The notes: generated by a model from the sequence alone, not told the origin. A DNA stretch of 64,000 nt from Rhodopseudomonas sp. BAL398 (GCF_033001325.1 NZ_CP133111.1:3162001-3226000), one strand, 5' to 3'; numbered from the stretch's first letter, positions 26,794 through 36,060 are shown. Translations and numbers: made by a program.

Positions 26794-28140
26794 CTACGCC
26801 GCTGCTGCGTGGCCGAGCGCGTCGACGATGGTATCGACGACTTCCTCAACCATGAGGCGGTCGGAACCCTCGCCCATCACTCGGATCACCGGCTCGGTTC
26901 CGGAGGAGCGCACCAGCAGCCGGCCGTGGCCGTTGAGCCGCTTTTCCGCGGCGTGGATCGCCGACTTGACCTCGGCGTCGTCGAGCGGCTTGCCGCTGCG
27001 ATAGCGCACATTCTTCAAGACCTGCGGCATCGGGTCGAAGCGGTGGCAGACCTCCGAGACCGGACGGCGCAGTTTCTGCACCACCGCCAGCACCTGCAGC
27101 GCGGCGACGAAGCCGTCCCCGGTGGTGGCGTAGTCGGACAGGATGATATGCCCGGACGGCTCGCCGCCGACATTGTAGCCCTGCTCCAGCATCTGTTCGA
27201 GCACGTAGCGATCGCCGACCGGCGTGCGCACCATCTCGATGCCCTCGCCTTCGAGGAAGCGTTCGAGGCCGAGATTGGACATCACGGTGGCGATGATGCC
27301 GGGCTTGGCCAGCCGTCCGTCTTCCTTCCAGCTCTGCGCGATCACCGCCAGCAATTGGTCGCCATCGACCACATGGCCGCGCTCGTCGACCAGGATAACC
27401 CGGTCGGCGTCGCCATCGAGCGCGATGCCGATATCGGCGCGCATCTCGCGGACCTTGCGGCTCAGCGCTTCCGGCGCGGTGGAGCCGCATTCCTTGTTGA
27501 TGTTGAAACCGTCGGGCTCGACCCCGATCGAGATCACGTCGGCGCCGAGCTCCCACAGCGCTTCCGGCACCACCTTATAGGCGGCGCCGTGGGCGCAATC
27601 GACCACGACGCGCAGCCCGTCGAGGCTGAGATCGCGCGGCAGCGTGCGCTTGGCGAATTCGATATAGCGGTCATGAACGCCGTCGATGCGGCGGGCACGG
27701 CCCAGATTGGCGCTATCGGCCAGCCGCCGGTCCAGCGATTCGTCGAGCAGTTGCTCGATCTGTCTCTCGACGTCGTCGCTGAGCTTGAAGCCGAGCGGGC
27801 CGAACAGCTTGATGCCATTGTCCTCGAACAGATTGTGCGAGGCCGAGATCATCACCCCGAGGTCGGCGCGCATCGATTTGGTCAGCATCGCCACCGCCGG
27901 CGTCGGCATCGGGCCGAGCAGCAGCACGTCCATGCCGACCGAGGTGAATCCCGCAACCAAAGCGGTTTCGATCATATAGCCGGACAAACGGGTGTCCTTG
28001 CCGATCACCACCCGATGGCGATATTCGCCGCGCTGAAACACCAGCCCGGCCGCCTGCCCGACCTTCAATGCCAGTTCCGGCGTGATCAATCCATTGGCGC
28101 GGCCCCGAATGCCATCGGTCCCGAAATATTTGCGGCTCAT
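26794..28140 (-). CDS. glmM: Phosphoglucosamine mutase
   Basis: Protein of 448 residues that converts glucosamine-6-phosphate to glucosamine-1-phosphate on the way to UDP-GlcNAc for peptidoglycan and lipopolysaccharide. It begins with the family N-terminus [13 protein letters not shown], carries the phosphoserine loop ISASHN (serine near residue 102) and the metal-binding DGDADR, and ends with the phosphate loop [13 protein letters not shown]. The length is typical for the family. Confidence 0.96.
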   Translation of the reverse strand: MSRKYFGTDGIRGRANGLITPELALKVGQAAGLVFQRGEYRHRVVIGKDTRLSGYMIETALVAGFTSVGMDVLLLGPMPTPAVAMLTKSMRADLGVMISASHNLFEDNGIKLFGPLGFKLSDDVERQIEQLLDESLDRRLADSANLGRARRIDGVHDRYIEFAKRTLPRDLSLDGLRVVVDCAHGAAYKVVPEALWELGADVISIGVEPDGFNINKECGSTAPEALSRKVREMRADIGIALDGDADRVILVDERGHVVDGDQLLAVIAQSWKEDGRLAKPGIIATVMSNLGLERFLEGEGIEMVRTPVGDRYVLEQMLEQGYNVGGEPSGHIILSDYATTGDGFVAALQVLAVVQKLRRPVSEVCHRFDPMPQVLKNVRYRSGKPLDDAEVKSAIHAAEKRLNGHGRLLVRSSGTEPVIRVMGEGSDRLMVEEVVDTIVDALGHAAAA

Positions 28141-28329
28141 AATGTCTCCTCAGCCCCGATCCATGGCTTTTAAAGCCGTCCGGCTCCGACGACCGGCCCC
28201 GCTATCACATGGATCAACCGTCTTATACGTCGTTTTCGGTTGAGGTGGGTTCAAGAAATATGATGAATCATTACCCATTTGGCCGCGGCGGCCAAAAATA
28301 ACCTTTTAGAATCAACGACGAAAGCAGCT

Positions 28330-28347
28330 GCCCCGGAGAACCGGGGC
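28330..28347 (-). terminator. Hairpin after the small acidic protein gene
   Basis: GCCCCGG, loop AGAA, CCGGGGC, extended by GCAGC/GCTGC outside. It lies about 20 bases after the stop of the gene at 28367-28540. The T-run is poor. Confidence 0.5.
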
Positions 28348-28366
28348 GGCCGCTGCGATGACCGCG

Positions 28367-28540
28367 CTAGTCGGTGCGCTTGCTGTCGCCGTCCGGCTTC
28401 GACGGCGCCGGCTGTGTCATGCTGACGGGATCGGAGCCCGGAAACGATTCCTCCAGGGCCTCATTGAGCTCGGCGTCGCTCTGCTTCTTCTCCTCTTTGG
28501 AGGTTTTCGGCGCGGAATCGGCGGTTTTCGGGTCGGCCAT
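28367..28540 (-). CDS. Small acidic conserved protein
   Basis: Protein of 57 residues, hydrophilic and rich in Lys, Glu, Asp and Ser, with the core SDAELNEALEESFPGSDPVS. This core recurs in short hypothetical proteins of many Rhizobiales and other alphaproteobacteria. The function is unknown and the protein is probably largely disordered. AAGGAG lies eight bases before the ATG at 28540, a good site. It faces the hydroxy-acid dehydrogenase gene divergently. Confidence 0.75.
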   Translation of the reverse strand: MADPKTADSAPKTSKEEKKQSDAELNEALEESFPGSDPVSMTQPAPSKPDGDSKRTD

Positions 28541-28715
28541 GCGGATGCTCCTTGAGACGTGATGCGCAACCAACGCGCCGGAGCTTTGGCTGTTCCCGCC
28601 GCCGCCAACCTGCCGCGGCCCGGTCGGCGGAACGATTTTGCAGACGGCCATTTTTGCTCACAGTCATGGCGTGCTAGAGGACGCCGGGCGCAGCAATCAC
28701 CAGGGGCGGAAACGT

Positions 28716-29855
28716 ATGAAACATGTCACTTGCATCGAAGATCTCCGCCAGCTGCATATGCGGCGGGTGCCGAAAATGTTCTTCGATTATGTCGATCGCG
28801 GCTCCTATGCGGAGGAGACGCTGCGCGCCAACCGCGCCGATTTCGAACTGCTGAAATTTCGCCAGCGCATCCTGGTCGACATCTCGGCGCGAGACCTCTC
28901 CACCACCATCATCGGCGAGAAATCGGCGCTGCCGCTGATCCTGGCGCCGGTCGGCTCCACCGGCATGCAATTCGGCGACGGCGAGATCCACGCCTGCCGC
29001 GCCGCGCAGGCTGCGGGCATTCCCTATACGCTGTCGACGATGTCGATCTGCTCGATCGAAGACGTCGCCGCCAATGTGGAAAAACCGTTCTGGTTTCAGC
29101 TCTACGTCATGAAGGACCGCGGCTTCGTCAAGGCGCTGATCGAGCGCGCGATCGCGGCCAAATGCAGCGCGCTGGTGCTGACCGTCGACCTGCAGGTGAT
29201 CGGCCAGCGCCACCAGGACATCAAGAACGGGATGTCGGTGCCGCCGGAGATCTTCCGGCCGAAGAACCTGCTCGACATGATGACCAAGCCGAACTGGGTG
29301 AAGGGCATCCTGGCCGGCAAGCAGCGCAATTTCGGCAATATCGCCGGGCATCTGCCGGGCTCCAAGGATCTCGGCTCGGTGTCGGCCTGGGTGGCGTCGC
29401 AATTCGATGCATCGCTGAACTGGAAGGACATCGACTGGATCCGCTCGATCTGGCCCGGCAAGCTGATCATCAAGGGCATCCTCGACGTCGAGGACGCCCG
29501 CCTGGCGGTCAATGCCGGCGCCGAGGCGCTGGTGGTGTCGAACCATGGCGGACGCCAGCTCGACGGCGCGCCGTCCTCGATCGAGGTGCTGCCGGACATC
29601 GTCCAGACCGTCGGCTCACAGATCGAGATCCTGTTCGACGGCGGCATCCGCTCCGGCCAGGACGTGATGCGGGCGCTGGCGCTCGGCGCCCGCTCCTGCA
29701 TGATCGGCCGCGCCTATATCTACGGCCTCGGCGCCTTCGGCGGACCGGGGGTGGCGAAGGCGATCGACATCATCAAGAACGAGCTGTCGACCACTATGGG
29801 CCTGTGCGGCGTCAATTCGATCGCCGAGATCGACGAGAAGGTGCTGGCGGTCTGA
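28716..29855 (+). CDS. lldD: FMN-dependent alpha-hydroxy-acid dehydrogenase (L-lactate dehydrogenase-like)
   Basis: Protein of 379 residues with a TIM barrel that binds FMN. It starts in the family manner (RRVPKMFFDYVDRGSYAEETLRANRADF) and contains the FMN-site APVGSTGM and QLYVMKDRG. The active-site histidine motif is SNHGGRQLDGAPS and the phosphate-binding segment is DGGIRSGQDVMRALALGA. LldD passes electrons from L-lactate to quinone at the membrane. Other members use glycolate or mandelate, so the substrate is not certain. The ATG at 28716 gives the family length. Confidence 0.85.
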   Translation: MKHVTCIEDLRQLHMRRVPKMFFDYVDRGSYAEETLRANRADFELLKFRQRILVDISARDLSTTIIGEKSALPLILAPVGSTGMQFGDGEIHACRAAQAAGIPYTLSTMSICSIEDVAANVEKPFWFQLYVMKDRGFVKALIERAIAAKCSALVLTVDLQVIGQRHQDIKNGMSVPPEIFRPKNLLDMMTKPNWVKGILAGKQRNFGNIAGHLPGSKDLGSVSAWVASQFDASLNWKDIDWIRSIWPGKLIIKGILDVEDARLAVNAGAEALVVSNHGGRQLDGAPSSIEVLPDIVQTVGSQIEILFDGGIRSGQDVMRALALGARSCMIGRAYIYGLGAFGGPGVAKAIDIIKNELSTTMGLCGVNSIAEIDEKVLAV

Positions 29856-29877
29856 CGCGACCACATGCGTCTCCGTT

Positions 29878-29996
29878 CGTGATTGCGAGCCACCGGGTCC
29901 GGCTTCGCCGGCCCGATGACAGGCTCCGCGAAGCAATCCAGGGCTCCATGCGCTGCGTCCCTGGATTGCTTCGTCGCTGCGCTCCTCGCAATGACG
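29878..29996. repeat. Palindromic repeat, family A copy 4
   Basis: Contains GAAGCAATCCAGGG and CCCTGGATTGCTTCG, with gattgcgagc at the left and ctcgcaatgacg at the right. It lies directly after the dehydrogenase gene. Confidence 0.85.
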
Positions 29997-30020
29997 AGGT
30001 TGAGCGCATGATAAAGGCGC

Positions 30021-30125
30021 TTAGAGCGTTTTCGAGCGAAGTGGATACCGGTCCGCGTGAAGAAAACGTGTCAAAACAAGAATCTCGAGCTCCGGTTCTG
30101 ATCTATCAGAACCGGAATTGCTCTA
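30021..30125. repeat. Palindromic repeat, family B copy 2
   Basis: Inverted copy of 2847-2950: ACCGGTccGCGTGAAGAAAACGTGTCAAAAC, then CCGGTTCTGATctATCAGAACCGGAATTGCTCTA. The final CTA is the complement of the TAG stop codon of the TRIC-type gene. Confidence 0.85.
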
Positions 30126-30749
30126 GGTATCCTCCGGCTCGCCGAACCGCGCCACCGGCAGGCGCCAGCCGCGCCTGATCGACATCACGCGAAGCCAGAA
30201 GCAGACGATCAACGCCGCCGCCGTCACCGGCGCGACCGGCAGTTGCAGCGCGTGCCCGATCACCACGATGGCGGCGGCGGCCAGTGCCGCGACGGCGTAG
30301 AGTTCGGCACGCAGCACGGTTGGAATTTCGGCCAGCAAGACGTCGCGGACCACGCCGCCGCCGATCCCGGTCACCATTCCGAGCGTGATCGCCATCACCG
30401 GGTCGAGCCCGTAAGCCAGGGCCTTCGCGGCGCCGGAGACCGCGAACAGCGCCAGGCCCGCGGCGTCGAACAGCAGCACCGGGTTCGACATCCGCACGAT
30501 CAGAGGAGAAAAATAGAAGGTGATCACGCCTGCGAACAGCGACACGGTGAGATAGCGCCAGTCATTGATCGCGGCGGGAGGAACCGCGCCGATCAGAACA
30601 TCCCGAATGATGCCTCCCGCATTCGCCGCCGCGAAGGACAGCACCAGAACCCCGAACAGATCCAGGTTTCGCCTGATCCCCGCCAACGCCCCGCTTAGCG
30701 CGAAGACGAAGGCGCCCGTCAGGTCGAGCACGAGCGGAAGCTTCTCCAT
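30123..30749 (-). CDS. Trimeric intracellular cation channel (TRIC/UPF0126) family protein
   Basis: Inner-membrane protein of 208 residues with seven hydrophobic segments arranged as two repeats. The repeat signatures are AGGIIRDVLIG (first half) and GGGVVRDVLLAEIP (second half), diagnostic for this family of potassium-permeable channels (YadS, YicG in E. coli). The start at 30749 (MEKLPLVLDLTGAFVFALSG) gives the usual length. Its stop codon lies in the end of a family B repeat, so the last residues may have been reset by that element. Confidence 0.85.
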   Translation of the reverse strand: MEKLPLVLDLTGAFVFALSGALAGIRRNLDLFGVLVLSFAAANAGGIIRDVLIGAVPPAAINDWRYLTVSLFAGVITFYFSPLIVRMSNPVLLFDAAGLALFAVSGAAKALAYGLDPVMAITLGMVTGIGGGVVRDVLLAEIPTVLRAELYAVAALAAAAIVVIGHALQLPVAPVTAAALIVCFWLRVMSIRRGWRLPVARFGEPEDT

Positions 30750-30884
30750 GATACGGCCTTCGGTCGGACAGCGACAAAACACCTTAGAAGGGTGCAGCTG
30801 CCAATGCCATTCTCGCTCAATGGCTCTTCGTGTCCGACCAAGGCGGCCCAGCGCGTCGGCCGGTATCGGGCCGGGACGAGGCGC

Positions 30885-31691
30885 TCAAATCTGCTCCTGC
30901 ATCCAGGCCGCGATGGCGTCGACGACGGACTGTTCGATGCCGAAATAACCGTGCGGCGACAGCGAGCCGCAATCCCTGGCGGATTGCTCCGTGCCGCCGG
31001 TGACCTTGAGAATCTTGACCCGCGGCGCATGAATCATCGCGGCGGCGATCTTCTCGGCGTCCTGCGGCGGCGCGACCTTGCAGCGGTCGTCGCGATTGGC
31101 GACCACCAGCGCCGGGACGTTGACTTGATCCGGATGCGCATCGAAAACCGTTTCATGGCTGCCGCCGCGGCGCGACACCGACTCGGTCAGCACGACGCCG
31201 GCGATTTCGCCGTGACGCAGATGCGCGGCGCCATTCATCGCGGCGATCGCGCCCTGGCTGGTGCCGATCAGAAACACCGGCACGGGCGCCTGTGCATGCG
31301 CGAAGCCGACGAATGCGCCGACGAGCTCGGCATAGCGCGGCGTGCTTCGTAGCCCGCGCAGATTGGCGTGATCGAGCGCGTCCGGGATCACCACGGCAAA
31401 ACCCTTGGCGACCCACAGCGCGCGGGTGCGCACCAGGAAATTGTTGCCATGCGCGATCTCGCCGCTGGCCCGGATGCCGATATCGCCGGCGCCGCCCGGC
31501 AGCATCACGACGGTCGCGCGCGGATGCGGCGGGCTGAGATAGAGCAGGCGCTGGGCGCCTGCGTTCGGCAGATCGACCACCCTGGCATCGCCGGCGGCAG
31601 GCTGTTGCGCCGCAGCGCCCTGCGTCAGCAATGCGGCGATCAGCAAGCCGGCAGTGCGCGCGCGGCGGCCGGCCCAAATCATCCCAAACAT
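30885..31691 (-). CDS. Exported alpha/beta hydrolase
   Basis: Protein of 268 residues with a signal peptide of about 28 residues ending GAAA-QQ. It has LPGGAGDIG after the second strand and the nucleophile elbow GTSQGAIAAM, so the fold is alpha/beta hydrolase. The elbow is G-T-S-Q-G, the usual GxSxG. A late histidine in SPHGYFGIE could complete the triad together with the Asp in NRDDRC. The substrate is unknown. AAGGTG precedes the ATG. It is 133 bases upstream of the 3' end of the TRIC-type gene on the same strand. Confidence 0.8.
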   Translation of the reverse strand: MFGMIWAGRRARTAGLLIAALLTQGAAAQQPAAGDARVVDLPNAGAQRLLYLSPPHPRATVVMLPGGAGDIGIRASGEIAHGNNFLVRTRALWVAKGFAVVIPDALDHANLRGLRSTPRYAELVGAFVGFAHAQAPVPVFLIGTSQGAIAAMNGAAHLRHGEIAGVVLTESVSRRGGSHETVFDAHPDQVNVPALVVANRDDRCKVAPPQDAEKIAAAMIHAPRVKILKVTGGTEQSARDCGSLSPHGYFGIEQSVVDAIAAWMQEQI

Positions 31692-31749
31692 GCAGCACCT
31701 TCCGAGACAGACCTGTCGGGCGAGCGGAATGGCTAGATCCAGATCACGC

Positions 31750-32625
31750 CTATTTCAGGTCGGCTTCGACCAGCGCGCGCAATTCGGCGGTGACGTGCGG
31801 CCGCGCGCCGAACCATAGCTCAAAGCCGCGCACCGCCTGGTGCAGCAACATCCCGAGCCCGTCGGCGCTGCGCAACCCGCGCACCCGGGCGGCCGCAAGC
31901 AGCGGCGTTTCCAGAGGCACATAGACCAGATCGGCCACCACCGCATCGGCCGGCAGCAGGCCGAGATCGATGGCGAGCTCGGGCTGGCCGGCCATGCCGA
32001 GCGAGGTGGTGTTGACCAACAGGCCGGCGCCAGGCAGCGCCGCGTCGATCTGATCCCAGCCGATCGGCACCACGCGGTCGCCGAACAGCGCCGCCAGCGC
32101 CTGCGCCCGTTCGATGCTGCGATTGACCAGCGCGATCCGCGTCAGCCCGCGCTCCAGCAGCCCGAACACCACCGCGCGCGACGAGCCGCCGGCGCCCAGC
32201 ACCACAGCATGCGATGTCGCGTCCCAGCCCGGCGCGCAGGCGTCGAGATTGTTGAGAAAGCCCTCGATGTCGGTGTTGGTCGAGCGCAGCACCTCGCCGT
32301 CGTAGTACAACGTGTTGGCAGCGCCGACCGCGCGGGCCCGGGCGTCGGGCGCGGTCAGCTGCAGCGCGCGTTCCTTGTGCGGAATGGTGACATTGGCACC
32401 GCGATAGCCGTGATGCGACAGGTGCATCACGAATTCGGCGAAGCCTTCCGGCGGCACCGACTCGATGCTGTAGCCGCCGGCGATGCCGAGCGTGCGCAGC
32501 CAGTAATGATGGATGATCGGGGAGCGCGAATGCGCCGCCGGCCAGCCGATCAGGCAGGCCGCCTTGGGTATTGCCGCCTTGGGTATCGCCGCCATGGGGT
32601 TTGTCGGCATCGGTTGCTGTGGCAC
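31750..32625 (-). CDS. aroE: Shikimate dehydrogenase
   Basis: Protein of 291 residues that reduces 3-dehydroshikimate with NADPH in aromatic amino-acid synthesis. Substrate-binding SRSPIIH, the catalytic lysine in NVTIPHKE, and NTDIEGF with the catalytic-region Asp are present. The dinucleotide-binding GAGGSSRAV and a C-terminal GLGMLLHQA complete the family pattern. The N-terminus holds a short tandem duplication (AAIPKAAIPKAA) just before the usual family start CLIGWP. It is followed on the same strand by other genes without a visible terminator. Confidence 0.95.
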   Translation of the reverse strand: MPQQPMPTNPMAAIPKAAIPKAACLIGWPAAHSRSPIIHHYWLRTLGIAGGYSIESVPPEGFAEFVMHLSHHGYRGANVTIPHKERALQLTAPDARARAVGAANTLYYDGEVLRSTNTDIEGFLNNLDACAPGWDATSHAVVLGAGGSSRAVVFGLLERGLTRIALVNRSIERAQALAALFGDRVVPIGWDQIDAALPGAGLLVNTTSLGMAGQPELAIDLGLLPADAVVADLVYVPLETPLLAAARVRGLRSADGLGMLLHQAVRGFELWFGARPHVTAELRALVEADLK

Positions 32626-32632
32626 GGTATCC

Positions 32633-32896
32633 TCACGAAACTGGCGGCAGCGGCTGCTTCAGCCGGACGCCGCGGCCGCCATCATCGCTGCGGGCGTGCT
32701 CGCCGATCAGTTCGACCCCGGCCCGGCTCAGGGCGTCGACCACTTTGGTCAGCGAATCGACGATGCCGCGAACATTACCGTCGCTGGCTTCCATGCGCTG
32801 GATCGTCGGCACCGACACGCCGGACAGCTTCGCCAGCGTCCGCTGGTCGATTCCCAGCAACGCCCGCGCCGCCCGCATCTGAAACGATGTGATCAA
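32633..32896 (-). CDS. XRE-type helix-turn-helix regulator
   Basis: Protein of 87 residues with a lambda-repressor-like HTH: RAARALLGIDQRTLAKLSGVSVPTIQRMEAS, a motif common to short alphaproteobacterial XRE regulators that start ITxFQxRAARALL. A TTG at 32896 gives this N-terminus; the ATG at 32878 is the alternative. The ATG at 32965 would place the start inside a terminator hairpin and is rejected. GCCAAA (32897-32902) and TTTGGC (32910-32915) form a dyad immediately upstream, a possible self-binding site. It lies seven bases before aroE on the same strand, so it may be cotranscribed with aroE. Confidence 0.75.
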   Translation of the reverse strand: MITSFQMRAARALLGIDQRTLAKLSGVSVPTIQRMEASDGNVRGIVDSLTKVVDALSRAGVELIGEHARSDDGGRGVRLKQPLPPVS

Positions 32897-32934
32897 GCCA
32901 AAACCCCGGTTTGGCAAAGGGCTAGCGCAAATAT

Positions 32935-32973
32935 AAAACGGCTTCAATGATGTTTCAGACATCACTGAAGCCG
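32935..32973 (-). terminator. Rho-independent terminator downstream of the EF-G-like gene
   Basis: CGGCTTCA-a-TGATGT, loop TTCAG, ACATCA-c-TGAAGCCG: a 14-base-pair stem with one mismatch. On the minus strand TTTTATAT follows. On the plus strand GGTTTTG follows, so it may work in both directions. Confidence 0.8.
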
Positions 32974-32989
32974 GTTTTGTCAGACGCCG

Positions 32990-33114
32990 GTCATTCCGGG
33001 GCGGGCGCCGCGTCAGCGGCGCGCGAACCCGGAATCTCGCCGGGAAGAAACCGGCGCTCGTGCCACCTCGGGATTCCGGGTTCGCTCGGCCTGCGGCCTC
33101 GCGCCCCGGAATGA
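32990..33114. repeat. Palindromic repeat, family C copy 4
   Basis: The longest copy: gtcattccggggcggg at the left and cgcgccccggaatgac at the right, with an inner GGAATCTCG and GGGATTCCGGG. It lies between the EF-G-like gene and its terminator. Confidence 0.85.
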
Positions 33115-33132
33115 CTCCCTTTCAGCCAGACA

Positions 33133-35181
33133 CTACGCCGCGGCTTTGCGCGCCGCCACGATCTGGTCGGCGGCGCGGCCGGAGACTTCGGCCATGCGGT
33201 CGAAGCTGCGGGTGAAGCTGCCGGCGCCGGCAGTGGCCGAGCGCAGCTCGACGATCAGGTCGCCGATCTCGGCTTCCGGCATCGTCGCCCGCACCAGATC
33301 CCAGCCGGGCCAGCCGTCACGGGTGTCGAAGCCGAGGATCTGGCCGCGTCGCCCGGACAGGATGGCGTTGACCTTGGCGGTGGCGTCGGTCGGGCAGACG
33401 ATCTCGACCACATGGATCGGCTCCAGCAGCACCGGCTGGCATTGCGGCAGCGCCTCGGTGATGCCGATCCGCGCCGCGGTGCGGAACGCCTGATCGGAGG
33501 AATCGACGCTGTGATAGGAGCCGTCGGTCAGGGTGACGTGAACGTCGACCACCGGGAAGCCGAGCGGCCCGCTGCGCAGGCCATCGATCGCGCCCTCCTC
33601 GACCGCGCCGATATAGTTGCGCGGCACCGCGCCGCCCACCACGGTCTCGGCGAAGGCAAATCCCTCGCCGCGCGGCAGCGGCCGCACTTCCAGCACCACG
33701 TCGCCGAATTGACCATGGCCGCCGGACTGCTTCTTGTGCCGGCCGCGCTGGGTGATCGGTTTGCGGATGGTCTCGCGATAGCCGATCGCCGGCGGCTGCG
33801 ACGTCACCGACACGCCGAAGCGGTCATGCAGCCGCTCCAGCGCCACACGCAGATGCATCTCGCCCTGGCCCCAGATCACCATGTCGTGGCTTTGGGTGTC
33901 ATGGATGATGCTGAGCGACGGATCCTCCTCGTTGAGCCGCTGCAAGGCCTGGCCGAGCTTGACGTCGTCCTTGCGGTCGGCCGCCGCCAGCGACAGCGCC
34001 AGCACCGGCGCGGCCGGCACGATCTCGACCAGTGCCGCCGGCGCGGTCTTGCCGGACGAAATCGTCTCGCCGGTCTTGATCGCATCGAGCTTGCCGAGCG
34101 CCACCACCTCGCCGGCCGTGGCGGAAGCAAGCTTGGTATCGTGGCCGTTGCCGACGCCGTGGATGCCCGAGACCCGGCCGGATTCGCCGCCGGAGCCCTG
34201 CACATGATCGCCGTCGGCGAGCTGGCCGCTGAGCACGCGCGTCAGCGACAGCTTGCCGCCATGCTGCAAATGCATGGTCTTCATCACATAGGCCAGCGCG
34301 TCCTTGCCGGCGGCAATGCCCAGCCGCGCCGCGGTCTCGGCGACATCCGGCGCCTCGTGGCGCAGCGCCTTCAGCAACCGCATCACGCCGTTTTCGCGCA
34401 AGGCCGAGCCGAGCAGCACCGGACAGATCAGGCCCTCGCGTAGTTCGCGGGCGAGATCGTCGAACACCGCGTCGCGTGGCGGGGCGACGTCCTCGAGCAA
34501 TTGCTCCATCAGCGCGTCGTCATGGTCGGCGAGCTTCTCCAGCATGGTGAAGCGCGCTTCCTTCTCGCGGTCGAGGTCGCTGCCATCGAGCGAGATCACT
34601 TCGGAGGCCTTGTGCTCGCGATAGATGAAGGCGCGCTCCAGCGCCAGATCGACATAGCCGGCGATCAGATCGCCGTTCCAGATCGGAATCTGCCGCAGCA
34701 CCAGCGGAATCCGCGATGCCGGCTGCAGCGTATCGAGAACTTCCCGAATCCGCTTGCTGGCGCGATCGATCTTGTTGAGGAACAGAAAGCGGGGAATGCC
34801 GAGGTCTTCGAGTTCGCGCAGGATCAGTTGCAGCTGCGGCAGCTTGCGCTCGTCGGCTTCGCACACCACGATGGCGGCGTCGACCGCCGGCAGCGCCGCG
34901 CGCATGTCATGGGCGAATTCGACCGAGCCGGGACAATCAATGAAGGTGAAGCTGTCACCCATGAAACTGGTGGTTGCGGCGGTGAGGCTGAGCCCCATCT
35001 TGTGATGGCGGGCTTCGGGGCTGGAATCGCCGAACGAGGTGCCGGCATCGACCGAACCGGCCCGGGGGATGGCGCCGGTTCGCGCCAGGATGGCTTCGAG
35101 AAGTGTGGTTTTTCCGCTCTGGAAAGGGCCCACCAGTGCGATGCACCGTGGACCGCGGGGACTTATGACATCGTGTCCCAT
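33133..35181 (-). CDS. Elongation factor G-like GTPase with altered switch II
   Basis: Protein of 682 residues with the five-domain plan of EF-G. The P-loop is GPFQSGKT at residues 18-25, G4 is NKID at 136-139, and domain IV contains the GGHGQFGDVVLEV and SYHSVDSSDQAFRTA regions. The G3 motif is DCPGS (82-86) instead of DTPGH: the histidine that activates water for GTP hydrolysis in true EF-G is Ser86 here. It is therefore an EF-G-like paralogue, not the housekeeping fusA, which normally sits with rpsL, rpsG and tuf. A role in translation under stress or in ribosome recycling is possible but unproven. Confidence 0.85.
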   Translation of the reverse strand: MGHDVISPRGPRCIALVGPFQSGKTTLLEAILARTGAIPRAGSVDAGTSFGDSSPEARHHKMGLSLTAATTSFMGDSFTFIDCPGSVEFAHDMRAALPAVDAAIVVCEADERKLPQLQLILRELEDLGIPRFLFLNKIDRASKRIREVLDTLQPASRIPLVLRQIPIWNGDLIAGYVDLALERAFIYREHKASEVISLDGSDLDREKEARFTMLEKLADHDDALMEQLLEDVAPPRDAVFDDLARELREGLICPVLLGSALRENGVMRLLKALRHEAPDVAETAARLGIAAGKDALAYVMKTMHLQHGGKLSLTRVLSGQLADGDHVQGSGGESGRVSGIHGVGNGHDTKLASATAGEVVALGKLDAIKTGETISSGKTAPAALVEIVPAAPVLALSLAAADRKDDVKLGQALQRLNEEDPSLSIIHDTQSHDMVIWGQGEMHLRVALERLHDRFGVSVTSQPPAIGYRETIRKPITQRGRHKKQSGGHGQFGDVVLEVRPLPRGEGFAFAETVVGGAVPRNYIGAVEEGAIDGLRSGPLGFPVVDVHVTLTDGSYHSVDSSDQAFRTAARIGITEALPQCQPVLLEPIHVVEIVCPTDATAKVNAILSGRRGQILGFDTRDGWPGWDLVRATMPEAEIGDLIVELRSATAGAGSFTRSFDRMAEVSGRAADQIVAARKAAA

Positions 35182-35383
35182 CGCCGCCTCCTTGGTTGGA
35201 GCTCGGCCCTTGATTGGGTCGGCGACGCAATGGTTTCAGCAGCGTCGCCGCTTGGCAAGCGGGAAATGATTAGTTCGCAGGCAGCCGCGTTGCGCGAGAT
35301 CAACGACATTTGAAATACCAAGCCGCTTGAAATGCCAAGCCGCGCGGGAGCCGGATTCAGGCAAGTGCTGGTATTAAGATTTA

Positions 35384-35854
35384 TTAACGCCCCGGGCGCA
35401 GCTCCAATTCCTGCAGGCCGACCGCGACATTGAGGCCGGTCGAGCCTTGCAGGCTGAGCGGCTGCAGCGCCACCGAATTGGCCGAGCCGCCGACCAGCAC
35501 ATTGGCACCGAGGCCGACGCCGACCGATGCCGAGCCCTGGGCGCCGGCATAATTGCCGGCCAGATTGCCCGGGCCGTACCAATTGACCGGCGCGAACACC
35601 GCCCAACCCAGCGAGGTGTCCTGGGTGATGCCAAGATCAAGCCCGACCTTGCGGATCGTGGCCACGTAAGGTTCGTCGGGCCGGCCATCGGCGCGCAGCA
35701 CGCAACCCAGATTGGTGACGGAGCCGACGATGAAGCCGACATTGGCGCCGCCGCGGCATTCCAACACGCCGAGTTGAACGCGGGATTGCTGCGCCTGGGC
35801 CGCGCCCGCGAACAGAACAGCGACGATACCGAACAGGAGCGAGAAACGGCGCAT
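35384..35854 (-). CDS. DUF992 secreted protein 1
   Basis: Protein of 156 residues with a signal peptide of about 21 residues ending AQA-QQ. It is a DUF992 protein: it contains LGVLECRGGANVGFIVGS, a second cysteine in NLGCVL, and the glycine-rich repeats GNYAGAQGSASVGVGLGANVLVGG. The cysteine pair is likely to form a disulfide in the periplasm. The function is unknown. The start at 35854 is preferred to 35872 because it puts the signal peptide at the N-terminus. A paralogue lies 206 bases upstream at 36061-36606. Confidence 0.8.
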   Translation of the reverse strand: MRRFSLLFGIVAVLFAGAAQAQQSRVQLGVLECRGGANVGFIVGSVTNLGCVLRADGRPDEPYVATIRKVGLDLGITQDTSLGWAVFAPVNWYGPGNLAGNYAGAQGSASVGVGLGANVLVGGSANSVALQPLSLQGSTGLNVAVGLQELELRPGR

Positions 35855-36010
35855 GGCAAATCTCCGATGCAATCATCCGATTTTGAAATGCGGCCCCGAA
35901 CGGGCGCGCGGCGACAACACGCAGAGACATTTACTCACAGCATCGGCAAACCTTCAATGACCAGCCGACGAAGGTCGCATGGCAAAGCGACGGTAAAATC
36001 GCAAAGAAAA

Positions 36011-36032
36011 GGGCCCGCGTCACCGCGAGCCC
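36011..36032 (-). terminator. Rho-independent terminator after DUF992 gene 2
   Basis: GGGCCCGCG, loop TCAC, CGCGAGCCC (one mismatch) followed on the minus strand by TTTTCTTT. It separates the two DUF992 genes into different transcripts. Confidence 0.8.
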
Positions 36033-36060
36033 TTCGCATCTTGGTCGTCGCAACCGCCTC

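Noticed and set aside
32897-32965. Longer form of the XRE regulator starting at 32965
   Set aside because: Those codons lie in a strong terminator hairpin and do not match the regulator family's N-terminus.
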